From Marchantia polymorpha subsp. ruderalis (taxonomy: Eukaryota > Streptophyta > Marchantiopsida > Marchantiales > Marchantiaceae), in contig AP031356.1 in NCBI GenBank assembly GCA_037833965.1, positions 13,910,501 through 13,974,500 of the forward strand: DNA of 64,000 bases. The letters run 5' to 3'. The position numbers and the translations under genes were made by a program. Shown here piece by piece: positions 12,605 through 25,400 of the stretch (within the stretch, counting starts at the first letter, position 1; every line of letters starts with the position of its first letter). Below the pieces are notes generated by a model. That model had not been told where the DNA came from, made no database searches, and saw only the letters and a program-made list of their open reading frames with translations.

Positions 12605-15600
12605 GACAAAAAGCTGTTTAGGCTACAATTGCTTGAAAAGGTTGTCACCAACCGATCACATCTGTGAAACTGTGAAAGGCTGTATTTAGTTTAGAAGTCA
12701 GCGAGCAAGTTCTTCTAGATTGCTGGCAGAGCCCTAGCAAGTGGTTGAGGTAGATAATATACAGGCATGTGAGAACAAACGGATATGTATATGATGTAAT
12801 GTTTCTCTCTGGAACATTTGATGAGGTTCCCACTCTTAACAAATTTTCAAAATAATACAAAACGGCAACACAAAGGATTCGACAAACCTTGTGCAAGAAA
12901 CTTTGATGGCAATCTTGGATACAATTGGCATTACGCTTTATGCTTCAATCTGTGCAAGAGACAGTCTTATCATTTTGCTTAGCAAAGGTGTGATTCGAGC
13001 TGCAGTCCGAATCCGTTTTTTGAATATACGGCAGTGCTAAGAGTTTTCGTAATTCAGAATGAAACAGAATCTGGTGTGCCTCTGACAAGCACTCATATTT
13101 GATGCGAAAAATGGGAGTTCTCGCGAGGTAAATTATTTTTTACCGGCTTCGAGAATTTCTTGGATTTAGCTTGGATTGGACGCATTTTACGCGGTGAGTC
13201 GAGAAAACATTAAATTAATTCATGGCTTTGAATTATTTCCGTTGTTTTCAACGTCTACGTTTCGGCATAAATTGTAGAAAGTGAATGATGATGAAATCTG
13301 ATCTGCCATCTCAAATGGTGATCAGTTTTTTATTTTAGCTCAAACGAGTCCAACCAGATAGAATACATCATCCCTGAATATGACGAATTTAAAAGACAGA
13401 AATTCTTTTGCTGAAACAAGATCATCATTTGCCGCATCCCATTGCAAGAACCAATACAAACAGCCGATGTTTTTCAGAGTCTCAGATTCTTACCAACTAA
13501 CGAGTAAATAAATAATTACTTACCTTTCCAGATTAAGTACTTGACGCTTAGCGCACCCCCGATGGGATACACGAGCCATTCAGATTTATAGATGGAGTTC
13601 GCTTTCGTAATGCAGAGATTACTCCTACATATAAATAGTTGGTTCTAAGGTTTTAAGATGGGGCTCTAAGATTTTGACATATATGCAGCAGTGAAACAAT
13701 GGGTCCATGTGATTTTTGCTATCTATTGCCAGTAGATTTGGGTTGTGTGGATGCACATGTGGAGGTCACGCCCTATATAGCCACACCTTAAATAACTGGG
13801 TACAAGGATAAAGAGATGATCACGAATGCCATAAAATCCGTATCCAAACAAAGCTTTCCCCGTAATTTGGCAGGAAAGTCATAAGTGCAACACCATGCTT
13901 TAACCTCACTTAGGTTAGACGGTGATCTATGCACTGACCATGGGTTGCACAATACACTGTGGCGCCTATTGGATTTGGCCAAATTGTCAAAAGTTTGTTT
14001 TGCATTTACATACTAAATTTGATAAATATTCTTAGTAAGATTGGATGAATGATGGACAAATATCACATTGCCCATCATTCATGCAATGTGACTGATTCAG
14101 ATGTGGATAACCTGAGGAAATACAGGCTTAGGCAACCTGTATTGCCAAACAACTTTTGGTAATACAATGATTACTTTAACAGAATATAACGGAAATACAA
14201 AAACTTGGTCCTCCTCAGGTTCAGTGAAAGTTTTGGATATATTTCAGAAAACTCAAATGTATAAATATGATATTCGTATCCATACACATGGTACTATCGG
14301 ACTAAGGTCTTTCCAGGGATTCCTCAACTTGATTCTATGGAGTTCCACTTCGAAAATAAAGGACAAGCAAAGTATCTCATGCAAATAGTCATCCGTCCAA
14401 GTGGCCTGGTAGGTACCAGATGTGATGTCTAGGGTTGGACGGTGTATAAAATTCCAGGTGTGCTTGAGTGAAAGTAGCATTAGGCCTCGGCAAGGTAACG
14501 TAAAAGTTAGGGTAAAGGTAGAGGACCATGGGTTACTAGGTTACATTGCGGAGGCTTATGCAGCCCTCTTGAGGAACATGCTGATTTTGACACAATGTTC
14601 AACCATCCACAACAGTTTCGGGGCTTTGATGTCTGCCATAATGCAAGTCAAGTTGAAAATACAGAATGTTATAATTTTCATAAAATTCCCAGCACTTGGA
14701 AGTTTGGATCAGTTAAAATCTTAAAAAACATTTCCCTTCAATCTAGGAAGAAAAATTTTCTTGACGCATCTTCGTTTCTATCAGTTAATTTCTATGAATC
14801 TTCGTCTCACTCTTGAATAATTATTAAAATAAACCACTTGCGGTCAGTAAAGAACTCTTGGCATGGAACGTTGAAATCTTGAGAGAGCATCGAGTATTGA
14901 AGTAATTTCATTTTTTCTCCCCACTACGACAATTTCAGAGCAACCACCGGTTCCCAAAAACTAATCGTGTCTCATTCCGATACCGCGTCCAAAATACTTG
15001 GAAGCGTAATTTCAACAGCCGGCAACTAGTCACTACGTTGTTAACCATTTTTCGTTCATTTAAAAGAGTGGCAAAAAAGTGGCAAACCGTAACTTATGCA
15101 TGCTAATAGAAACACAAGAAGCAACATCATTCCAGGAGTGCTTTGAACAAAAATTCGATATTGACAATGTGCTCGAAGGTGGAACCCATGGATCGTTGCA
15201 AATAACTTTGGCTTGGAGTCCATGTTCGTAGCAAGGGATCAGAACCAGTTCTACGACCTTCTGAAGAACTTTCGTGACGGAGGTAATGTGCATTTTCGGA
15301 ATATCGGAACATAATTGCATGTACACATCGTTAGAAGTAATCCTCTCACTGAAACCAATTCAATGGGACGTCAAACATTGTCTGTATAATCATTCGTCAA
15401 AGTATGGTGTACCAACGAATCGTTTGGACCATTCTGAAGATTAGCGGCGTTGGTACTCATTTCAGACAAAAAATCCTCCCGCAATTTCATATTCTGCAGA
15501 TATTGAAGTTACAGTTATCAGACGAGTCTCTACGAGCTGTGTTGAATGGTTCAGCCTCGTTAGTTGACGATCATTGTTTCGTTATAATGAGCGATCGCAT

Positions 15601-15766
15601 TTATTCATGCAACAGCCTTGCAATTGTGGTATGTGAAGCCCGAGAGGTGGGAAAAAGACGATGAGAATTATCTACGGGTAGTTCTGAAATCAGTCCATCC
15701 ATACATATATCACCTGAATCAGATGCTTATTGGAATACGAGATGTGACGTCTCTTCCAGCGTCGAG
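12605..15766. other. Spacer between ISA3 and the knottin gene
   Basis: Holds the 3' ends of two convergent genes. Open frames at 14167-14388 + and 14422-14724 + are unrecognised. Around 15060-15660 frames on both strands (15060-15326 - and 15404-15664 +) look more protein-like than average but lack motifs and usable starts or splice partners; a decayed gene or element fragment is possible. Nothing is firm. Confidence 0.4.
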
Positions 15767-16335
15767 TCAGGGATTAGGGGGGCTGAAAACAATGGCACAG
15801 GAGTCGCCCAGACAAACAAGCCCGTCGCAGCATTGCACATTTAAATCAGTCGTGTTACAAAGCTCTCCCATCAGGCGGCACAAATCTCGCCCATTCCGAG
15901 TTGTCGTGTCAGGTGCAGGATACTGGAGCTGGATCTGATCATGACAAGACAAACAAAACAAAGTTCAGCTTTTTCAGGGCCTCGATAGTTGGAAGAAAAC
16001 CTCCTAAATTCCAGACGATGTTTTGGAAATATCTTTCATCTGAGATACGTCTCAGGATGGCCGAGCTTCTAGTGACATTTTGTGCTTCTTCAAACTGGCC
16101 CAGAAAAGGTACGAAGATATTGACATGATGCACACAAAATACCAAGAGACTGGACTTGTACCTGTGCTAGGCTCCGTAGACGTTCTACAGTCAATCTCGT
16201 ATAATCTGATGACTTAGCGTCATGATTCTCATCATCCGTCATCTGAATAGAGCTTTCCTTTTCATCTTCTGCAGTAACCGCCATAGCTAAAAGAAGAATC
16301 ACTGCCCAGGTCGAATAAAACTTAGAAATCGTCAT
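15767..16335 (-). CDS. Secreted six-cysteine knottin-like peptide precursor
   Basis: Two exons on -: 16335-16162 (58 codons) and 15934-15767 (55 codons plus stop), joined by a 227-nt GT-AG intron with a T-rich tract before ATGATCAG; both junctions are phase 0. The 113-aa product starts with a classic signal peptide: a short basic-containing stretch, a hydrophobic core (about residues 10-20), and an Ala-x-Ala-like site near residue 22. An acidic, cysteine-free propeptide (about 23-74) follows. The C-terminal domain has exactly six cysteines (77, 84, 93, 94, 99, 104) spaced C-x6-C-x8-CC-x4-C-x4-C. This is the inhibitor-cystine-knot order seen in plant antimicrobial knottins and many animal peptides. 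Intron placement separates leader and cysteine module. A TATA box sits at 16464-16471. Function (antimicrobial, inhibitor or signalling) is not shown by sequence. Upstream GTG/TTG codons are not starts; the ATG at 16335 is first in frame. Confidence 0.78.
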
Positions 16336-16463
16336 CACTTGTGTCTTCACCTTCAATCCTTCGGAATCTGATACGAGACAAGAAACAATTCGGACGGATG
16401 TTTCTTAACGAATGCCGAGTTTTACACACGAGCAGTCCTACTTCCAGCATATGAAAACGCTTG

Positions 16464-16471
16464 GTTATATA
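16464..16471 (-). promoter_or_regulatory. TATA box of the knottin gene
   Basis: On the - strand the sequence TATATAAC lies about 130 bases before the knottin start codon. With a usual TATA-to-start distance, the transcript would begin near 16435 and have a leader of about 100 nt. Confidence 0.5.
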
Positions 16472-16479
16472 GAACGCAG

Positions 16480-17700
16480 CCAGTTTCTGATTAATCGAAA
16501 GAAACCTGGAATTTATAAACACATCTCACTACATAATATGTATCCTGTACCATAGAAGAGTGTGCACATATTGCACTCTTCCAAACTTTAAGGTCACCCT
16601 TTTTGTAGCCCAAGCAGATAGCTATGGAATCGTATCAGCTCATCTTGATTGCAAAGTTTTCGTACCATTGTGAGTATAAATAAGTTTCTAAAGCGTTCTT
16701 TTTCTAGCACAATGTAGTTCGGGGAGTATGGGCTTCAAACATGAACAAGGGACCCAATGTTCTTCAAATCAGTTAGGTGCAAGCATGCGCCTGTGACGGC
16801 CAGATTTGTGTGCTTCTCTCGTTTATTCATTCATGGTGCTGACACATATCAGTGACATGAACATGAAGGGAAGTACAATAGAATCTTCTCTCATTTCAGA
16901 ATCTCAAATTTAGAGAGCTTCTGCACATTTACTTCGCATGTGTGGCACGAGTTTAAATGGTAAGGAGGAATAACATCGGACAGAATATAACCACACTTTC
17001 AATTCCAATACCAGCTATGTCAAAAGTGCTCATTGTGAAGTACCTATCGCCAATCCATACACATATGGCCTCTGGGCGGTTGTCTTTGGAAGTGGGCAGC
17101 AGCTCAGCTGTCTTGTAGTTACAACTGCCGTGGGTTCGGTACCAAACACACATTGCGAGGAACTCTCACTCCAGAATCTGGTGGTGATGTTCACCAATTC
17201 TCCTGGACACTCATTCGCTAATCGTGACTGCGCAAGCTGATCAGACCTTGAATAAGTTTTGATTGTTCGTAATAATGAGTTGTCACGTGCACATGAAAAC
17301 AATCTGGTAATAATTTTTGTCCGATAGTCGGTATTAGCTTGTCAAAATGCTTTTGGAATTTAAAGGAAATAGTGACGAGATTGAAGGTCAGCGCTATCAT
17401 CACGAATAACGTCACTCTTTCATTACATCGACTATAGTGTCGATAGCAAGTCCAAGTGTATGCATGTGAACGGTTGGGATGGCATTATTCTATTAGCTGA
17501 ATGTTTCATTACTGTATACATTGTCATTCTCAAGATTAGCTATCACAATGATATAATTCAAAATTTTATTGTATATTTCATCAAATGGTTTCATCCACAC
17601 TCGATAAAAAATATACAAGAAACATACGGTAACGTATATATAATAAAAAATAAAGATACAAGTTTTAAAATTGAAGCCAATATCTACTCAACGTAAGATA
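16480..17700. other. Spacer, no supported gene
   Basis: Short open frames on - (16953-17153, 17030-17302, 17218-17415) overlap in different frames and show no motifs. This would include the upstream regulatory DNA of the knottin gene. Confidence 0.45.
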
Positions 17701-18059
17701 GAGATGTAATCATCATATTGTGTGATAGCAAACATTTTATAAGTAATATTATTAAGTATGTAGTTACCATCTACATTTTAAATATTATATATATATATAT
17801 ATATTACTTATAACCGCATCAATATCAAAACCTATCATGAATTCAACTTGTCAATCTTTCTTATCTTCTCCGAAGTTCTGGTTAGTTCTTTATGCGATTC
17901 ATTTACAGGATTTTTTGACTCACACTATATAGAGTCAAGATTCACATACAACAAGTTTGCAACTCATGGAATTGCTTTAAAAATTTACGTCTAAGTTCTT
18001 TATACAACATAGGAAAAAGAGAATTATGGGATTGCCTTGTAATGGGTTGTTTGACTTTG

Positions 18060-19560
18060 ATTGCAAACTAGCTAGGGAAAGATTTGATAATATTTTTTTG
18101 GATATCCAAAGTGGTTTTTTTTTGACAAGGATATACAAAGATGAAATGAGGTCTAAAAAATCAGCTTTCTTGAGGCAAAACCAAGAATAATTAACTAAGG
18201 AGCTAATGAAAGATCTCGAGTCTTTTTAGAGAAGATTAACTGAATTATACTTAAAATCTTCTTTGGATACCAAATCCTTGTCAACTTTTGCCTAAAAACT
18301 TTACTTCTTTTCTGAACTACATCTATGCCGAATTGCAAAGCAGTTGTTGGTTTATTATCTGAAGAGTAGGTGATGATTATATTCAGCACATTAGCAAATG
18401 GCAAATGTGAGTACTGAGATGATTTTTTCGTTGAACTTCTCAAGTGGGGAGGAGATTGTATTGGATCGATTCTCATCAAAGTTTTGAAAGATACTTGCAT
18501 CTATGATTTTCCTTGAACTTGATCACTATGGAAGATTGTTCCTATCCACAAATAAAAAATGAAAGACGTGGTTAACAACTATCGCACTATCATGATTGAT
18601 AGTGTCTTTGCCAAGTTGTTGGAAGTTAAGTTTGTGGAATCAAAGTTGAATACATGGACAAAATGTTTTCAGAAGAGATCAAATATCCAAGTTGGTTTTT
18701 GTCCAACATACAATACTATTAACCATATTCTCCTACAAGTATTATGGAAAAAATCTAAGGACAACTATATAGCTTTATTTTATGTCTTCATCGAATTCAA
18801 GAAAGCTTTTGACACTGTTCCTCGTAAGATTTTGTGTAAAAAGTTAGAAAAATAGGAGTTCCGTCTAATCTTCTTGAAGAAGTGTTCATGTTATAAAACT
18901 CAATTCAGACCAAGATCAACTCTTCTCAATCAACTAAGATCTTGAGTACCATCTGAGTTTTTCAAGGTTGTATTCTCTCTCCTACTCTATTTGGAAGTTT
19001 TATAGATAATGTGAGAATGAAGATGTCAAACTTGGAGACTTTATCATTGAAGCTTTATTGTATGACAATGATATCTTATAATTAGCATGTGATGCTATTA
19101 GTCAACAAAAACATCCTTATATTTTAGCAAGCTTCTGTGACCAAAATGAAATGGAGGTTAATTTGAAGAAACCAAAAATCATCATAGTCGGCACTAGATC
19201 TGAGTTTTCTTTCTGTTACAAACATCTAAAGTTCGAACAAGTGAAGTTTTATAGATACTTATGCATTGATTTTTTCCATAATTATAGTTGAGCACATTGC
19301 ATAAAAAAAAGAATAAGTTAGTTACAAAGCTTTCTATTCATTCTTAAACCAATGTAGAAAAGCTCATCTTGTGTCTTCGAAGCGTAGGAAATTTTTATTT
19401 AAGAGGTTAGTGTTACCAGTGATTTTACACAATCAATGCAACCTGTTTTTCTTATGTGTTGTGTTCAATTAATTGCAATTTAAGATAAGTAGATTCATAA
19501 GGTTGATTTGATAAAAAATGGTACTTATTTTGAACATTTCTATTTTGATCAGAGATCATT
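18060..19560 (+). pseudogene. Decayed LINE (non-LTR) reverse transcriptase
   Basis: The + strand carries, over shifting frames, the order of reverse transcriptase blocks of plant non-LTR elements: a degraded IVPIHK block before 18560, NNYRTIMIDSVFAKLLE (18580-18630), FIEFKKAFDTVPRKIL (18787-18830), a GCILSPTLFG block near 18970, the catalytic YADD-type box changed to YDNDI near 19060, then VNLKKPKIIIVGT and a degraded C-terminal part to about 19540. The longest open piece is 98 codons (18559-18855). Stops and frameshifts, and the loss of the second Ala-Asp of the catalytic box, make it inactive. No endonuclease domain is recognisable upstream, so it may be 5'-truncated. Family assignment is from motif memory. 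Confidence 0.75.
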
Positions 19561-22500
19561 TGAGAATTCAGGTAATATACTATGAACTATAATCTGAAAA
19601 AAAATATTCCGATTTACATTTTGAAATAGTTATAATCAATATCTAATATCACTGGCACGTTATCAAAATAAGATAATCATTATGATAAATTAGTAAAATC
19701 AATGAATTCTTTATTCAATTAAAACGATCATTTTAAATCTCTATTGAATAACTTAATTCTAGGATAGATTTGTTCTAAAAAGTATTGAGCTAAAAATATA
19801 TTAAAAATTAAGTTAATATTAGGAACAATATTCTTTCTTATTGAAAAATTTCATTTCATCTGAAATCTCCATTTATTACATCTGATTTCAATATATTGAA
19901 ATCATGCATTCAATAAATTAAAGGAGTTTATGCAAAATTAGTCATGTAATTTTCGTATAGAAGTTTACAAATGGCAAAAATTAACATTCCTGTAATAATT
20001 ACCTCAACAGTTTTGTTCAATCCTCACATACTCCCGTTATATTTAACCATCATTTAAAAATAAAAATTGATAATATTTCAAGTTATTTTTTCAAAAGAAA
20101 AAATATTAATCCAACAATAATCAATAAAATGAAACATATTTTATTTAATTTTATTTAATTAACAATGATATATATTAGTAACTAGATTTATGGATCAAAC
20201 GTACAACTAATGTTTGTGTTAAGAGATTTTTTATAATTCTTATCAATTATCCATGATTTTATTGATCCTGAATTGTTTGAGATTAAACAAGATCGTAATA
20301 GATCTAGCTATTTTGTGACTTACATTTTTTATTGAATTACATGCAACACACAAATTCATGGATGTCACTTCAGATCAAAATCGTGAAAATGTTAATCCAA
20401 AATCATGTAGAGAAAGAAAAAAATTTCAAATTGTTTTTTACAACTTTAAATTTTTTGATTAAAAGTTTTTTTATTTACTAGAATAATCAATTAGATGATT
20501 TTCTCTTATGAAAATTTTGTGAGTTCTAAATCTGTTCTTTTATTTCAATTTTGAAATTTATTTGAGAATTTTCATACTAACTTCATTTTTTTTTTCCAAT
20601 TACCAAGTATGATTAATCACATTATTTTGTTCAGATTTCAAATCTACATAACTTAATTTTGTGTATATTTTATCTTCGATGCAGATAATAATTATCAGTA
20701 ATTTTTATACAAATTTCAGAAGATTTTACTTCTGTTTTTTCCAAAAATTGTCAATTTGAATGTAAAATAAAAACATTGCTATGATATTTTTGAAATATTC
20801 AAAAAAATAAAAATTCACTCTAGAATTCAACATAACTTTAAAAAATATTTATATTTCTCATATATAATCAAGTCAAATGTAAATATACTTTTATCATCAT
20901 CATTTATCTAATTTTTTGTGTATCAATGAATCCAAATATCACTTTGAGTACAGAAGTCCATTAGGTATAAATTTATTCAATTCTTCGACCTCAATACTCA
21001 AATCACAACTTTAAAAACACATGGATTGCTAATGTGATATGTTCAAATGATTCATTATTATTTGATTAAAAAAGTAGATGTTTAATCATAGTAATATTCA
21101 ATTATAATCTGATTTAATAGAAATTCTATACAACTTATATTAAGAGTCAATTTTGATTTTGAAGTTTCCAATGAGATCAGATTTGATTTTTCATTTTATT
21201 TTTAAATGCTAAATATGATGTGAATATTATTTATCACATCATACATGACTTACTGTAAAAATTACAGTTATCAAAGTGTTATAAAAATCAAAGTTATCAA
21301 AGTGTAAGCTTTTTTTCTTATGAGCTTTTTCCTCAGTTTCAGCTTTCAGATAGATTTATAACATGTACACATGATATTCGCATTTTGAGATGGTGGTCAA
21401 CTACTTCCAAAGATATTACGTCATTTTATTGAAATATTTTCCTACTTCAGATGAAATAGTGCACTGGATTAATGTTTTCACTGAATTATCTGCTGATTGT
21501 GTTGAGGTATATTACGTTTTTATGCAATTCATTGATTTACCTAACTTATAATTACGTTTTTTGTTTCACTAAATTTTGTATTACGTTTAATAGAAAGACA
21601 TGAAAGTACATCCAATCAAAGTATTATAAACATAAAATAAAAAATATTGACGTAAATATTTTTCTGAAATTTGATTGAACATATATATATATATTAAATT
21701 TACAACACTATATTTATACCATTTTTGAAACCAATATGCACTTTCAATATCTTTGTTACATTTGATGTTATTATTCTAATTTTGAATAAATAAATAAATA
21801 AATCATAACATACATTATAATATGCATGTAAGCATCTGATAATTGTAATTATAGATAATTTTACACCACACAAGTTATATTTGATCCTAGAATTACATAT
21901 TAGTTTTTTTTTGCAGCCATTTGACTATTTGCTATTTCTAATATATTTTGATTCATTGAAGATCTTAGCAAATTATAGCATAAATATTCTATGGTAACAA
22001 AAATTATCAATAATTTTGCTCCATGAAAACTGCATGATCATGGTATTTAGAATAGGATGCAATAATCTTTTTTGATTGTCAAAGTTTCAGATTCACTTCT
22101 ATTGATTTCAAACTTGGTTTATTACTTATCGCATACTTGTGAACGGTATAATACTCTTCATGTATCAAATGTTCACAAAACTACTTTGAATATAAATGTA
22201 AATGATAATTAATTTGCATGGTGTTATGAATGGGATGTTTGCATCACATTTGACTAGAATTGAGATCTATATTTATTTCAGAATTACAAATTTATGACTG
22301 CTGATTTGATGAATTTTGAACCTACATGTAATATATGAATCAGTTATACATTTTGGAAAGTCAAAAGAACACAAATTCCGAATTGAACATTTGAACTTGA
22401 TTGTTTACGCGATCTTCATTGATTAACAACTACTATGTATGTCCTATCTATGATGTAAATTTAATTGGAAATTTCTTCAACATATCACAATATTATTGAT

Positions 22501-22601
22501 TGAAATGATATTTAATTAAAATCCATGATGTCATTTCGATGTAGAATCGAAATATAATTTGAATTTGACTACATACTTATTGATAATAAATACCTCCTAA
22601 C

Positions 22602-22638
22602 TATCGCGTGCCGCATTCAGCGAATGCGGCACGCGATA
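22602..22638. repeat. 17-bp perfect hairpin, 3-nt loop
   Basis: Arms 22602-22618 and 22622-22638 are perfectly complementary around an AGC loop. The stem is GC-rich (CGCGTGCCGCATTC core) inside AT-rich DNA. It is about 200 bases beyond the 3' end of the tRNA-Ala, on the far side of its terminator. Confidence 0.92.
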
Positions 22639-22842
22639 CGCATTTATTAAAAAAGAGTCTAGTACGATTGAAGGGCATTAATTGATTATCTCAAATAAAA
22701 TTCCGCTTCGTAATAAGGTGTTTGAAACAGTAACGCAAAATTGTGAGAAATTCGGCGATCGACATGACTATAAACTCGTTCCCTCGATCCCCGGTTATGG
22801 AATGAATTCTCGGGCTCAAAAGTGCGTTGGGCAGAAAATAAG

Positions 22843-22915
22843 TGGAGATGCGGGGACTCGAACTCCGTACCTCTCGCATGCGAAGCGAGCGCTCTACCAG
22901 GTGAGCTACATCCCC
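22843..22915 (-). tRNA. tRNA-Ala (anticodon CGC)
   Basis: 73 nt on -. The acceptor stem GGGGATG pairs with CATCTCC, including the G3:U70 wobble that is the alanine identity element. The D arm follows TAGCTCACCTGG (A box). The anticodon stem CTCGC/GCGAG encloses the loop TTCGCAT, giving anticodon CGC. The T arm is CGGAG-TTCGAGT-CCCCG-like (B box). The discriminator base is A and no CCA is encoded, as in eukaryotic nuclear genes. TTTT at 22838-22835, four bases beyond the gene, is a Pol III terminator. No intron. It stands alone in an AT-rich region. Confidence 0.96.
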
Positions 22916-23349
22916 GATGTGCTGATAGAGGCAAAAAACTGTATTAATATCTGTAAGCTTCAGTATATAAGTTTTGTTTGGAGGCTCTCCTCACTTGTAA
23001 TATCGACCTTGAATCAAAGGGTTAAGATCAAAATAAATTCTTCGTAATTTCCAAAGAGGTAACATTCAGCGTCTCAGGGTTTTATATTTCCATTTTCGGG
23101 ATCTTGTATTTAAGATTATAGTTTACCTCCCAGAGTAAGTAGAATGAGCTTTTACTTCTCAACGTCAAAAACGTATAATTGGATAGACTAAGTTCAATAT
23201 TTTGCAATATATAGACTAAGTTTCGACTGACATAAAGGAGAAAAATGATACAATTTTCCGGGAAGGCGAATTGTATGATATTTTGAGAGGTAAAGGCAAT
23301 CAATTTGTCTCCAAGTGATTTGCTATCACCAAGTGGGGATTTCAGAACT

Positions 23350-23372
23350 GGAAATGAAATGAAATGAAATGA
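23350..23372. repeat. GAAAT pentanucleotide repeat
   Basis: Four to five consecutive GAAAT units precede AACTACATC. A short microsatellite in the AT-rich block. Confidence 0.85.
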
Positions 23373-24554
23373 ACTACATCTACATGTAATACAGAATGTG
23401 ATTATTTATACATGAATTATTCAAGACGTAAATTCCTGTTTTTTATGTAGTGAATTCAAATCTTATGATTACAAATTATTTGAAATAAGAATATTGAAAA
23501 ATTTTCGTTTAATAACTTATAAAGCCTCAATTTTTTATGTCTTAAATGTTGAAATCAACATATAAAATGAGACTGAAAATTAGTACATTAGTATTCAGAA
23601 AAATTTGTTGATATAATGCAAAACTGTTAGTCAAGATTTCATTTTATGTTAGTTATCACTGATATTTCTAAAAATAGAAATTTTTATCTAGACTTATTTT
23701 CTAGCTAAGTTGTTTCATATAAAAAGACTTTAATATGTGTAATTGTTCACAGTATTGAACTTAAATTGTTATTTGAAGATGATTAGAAGAATAAAATCTT
23801 ATATTTCAAATAATCTCAAAATTTCAGATTGTTAAAGTGCGATTATTCTATGTATCTGGTTGATACGGAAATTAATTGAAAAACTAGAATTGAAACTCAA
23901 GTTTAAGTTCCTCAAAAAGGTAAAACTCTTTAGTTGTTCATTGAAGATGTAACATTATTTCAACATTATAGACATAAAAGAAATTAAATGAATTCTTCAA
24001 GAAATATAAATTCATTGATATATTTAGAATTTTGAATGCTTTTTCGGCCTGAAGCGAAAGTTTTTGTTTTTGTCGGAGGAAGGTAGAGAATTCTTCTTTG
24101 ATTATAATATATAGTAGCATATAAATTTGAACAAAAGAAGCATAAAAAGTTATATACATACTAAGTTGCTTCATACGTGTTGATTTTATAATATATTCAA
24201 TAATTAGTATAATCTTTTAAAATCTTTATATTTCTATGTATTTTACTCAGTTTCTCTAAATTTTATTATTATAAAAAACTTTAGTCATCCACGTAGATAA
24301 AAATAAATTGTATACTGTGATTAAATTTAATAAAAAAATAGAGGTCTAGAAATTTACTTATGATTTTAAAAGCAATAAAACTTAATGCTACTGATGCTGA
24401 GTTAAAAAAATATTGGCTGCTTGATCATATTGTATCTTAAAATTATCAAATATGGTTTATATCAAATCATGATTTTTAATACAATGTATGATAATCATAT
24501 TTATATCGTAAAATAAATTAAGATTATCAATTTTTTTTTATGTTTCATTCATTC

Positions 24555-24581
24555 CTGATACTCATCACTGATGAGTATCAG
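24555..24581. repeat. 13-bp perfect inverted repeat, 1-nt spacer
   Basis: Arms CTGATACTCATCA (24555-24567) and its complement (24569-24581) flank a single C. It lies in AT-rich, gene-free DNA. Confidence 0.88.
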
Positions 24582-25400
24582 AATTGGATTACAAAAATAT
24601 ATGTTTGAATAGAATTATTATAGATTCAATAATCCCATGAACTTATCAATACATAGTAATCAATGATAATTGTAAATTAAGACATATATATTATATTTCT
24701 TAAAAAATTGTAGAAAATTTTACATCATATAGAAGCTTTTTTTTCATCAATAATTGATAATAAAGATAGATGAAAATTAAATTAAAATTATTAATTGACA
24801 GAGACTGAAATCTACAAAGGTTTTAATTTGAGATCAAGCAATAAGATAAGATATTATTTAATATGTTTTGATATTTTTATATTGATTTTAAATTATAACT
24901 AATTTTGGAAATATTTATTGATATGTGTTATTCATCATCTATCATTCTACATGTGAATTGATCAAATTTGCATCATGAAAACTATATATGAATCAATTTG
25001 ACTAATCAATCATACAACTTTTGTCCTATCACATGAAAATTTTTCAAAAAATAAAATAAAAAAATGACAACAACAAAAAATACAGTGACTTTATTACAGC
25101 AATCTGATGCATTCATCTGTTTTCTGATACAATATGAATTTTTAAGAAAATTAATTAAGTCAAATATGATTGATTATTGTATCATCTTTAAAAATCAATT
25201 TTGGACTGATGATTGGATTGGTAAAAATATCGTGTGCTTATTTATTGATGAAGTATATTTTTCTTGGATCAATCGTTGGTTGACATCATATCTTGCTAAC
25301 ATTGTGTCATATGTTAAGTCGAACATCTGTCATCATCATTATGTTGCACGACAAATAAAAATGTCAAAAAAGATTAGTGTACCTGAAAATAATTGCCTAA

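Larger units (their letters stand above)
17700..25400. other. Strongly AT-rich block
   Basis: For about 7.7 kb the sequence is visibly poorer in G and C than either flank, with long A/T runs, few CG dinucleotides and almost no long open frame. Recognisable contents are a LINE relic (about 18060-19560), a hairpin (22602-22638), a tRNA-Ala (22843-22915), a GAAAT microsatellite (23350-23372) and a second hairpin (24555-24581). The rest, including 19560-22600, 22920-23340 and 23380-25400, shows nothing I can name. The likely explanation is old transposon DNA decayed by C-to-T mutation at methylated sites. Confidence 0.6.

Noticed and set aside
16336..16522. 66-codon frame on - just upstream of the knottin start
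   Set aside because: It covers the TATA box and leader of the knottin gene in a different frame.
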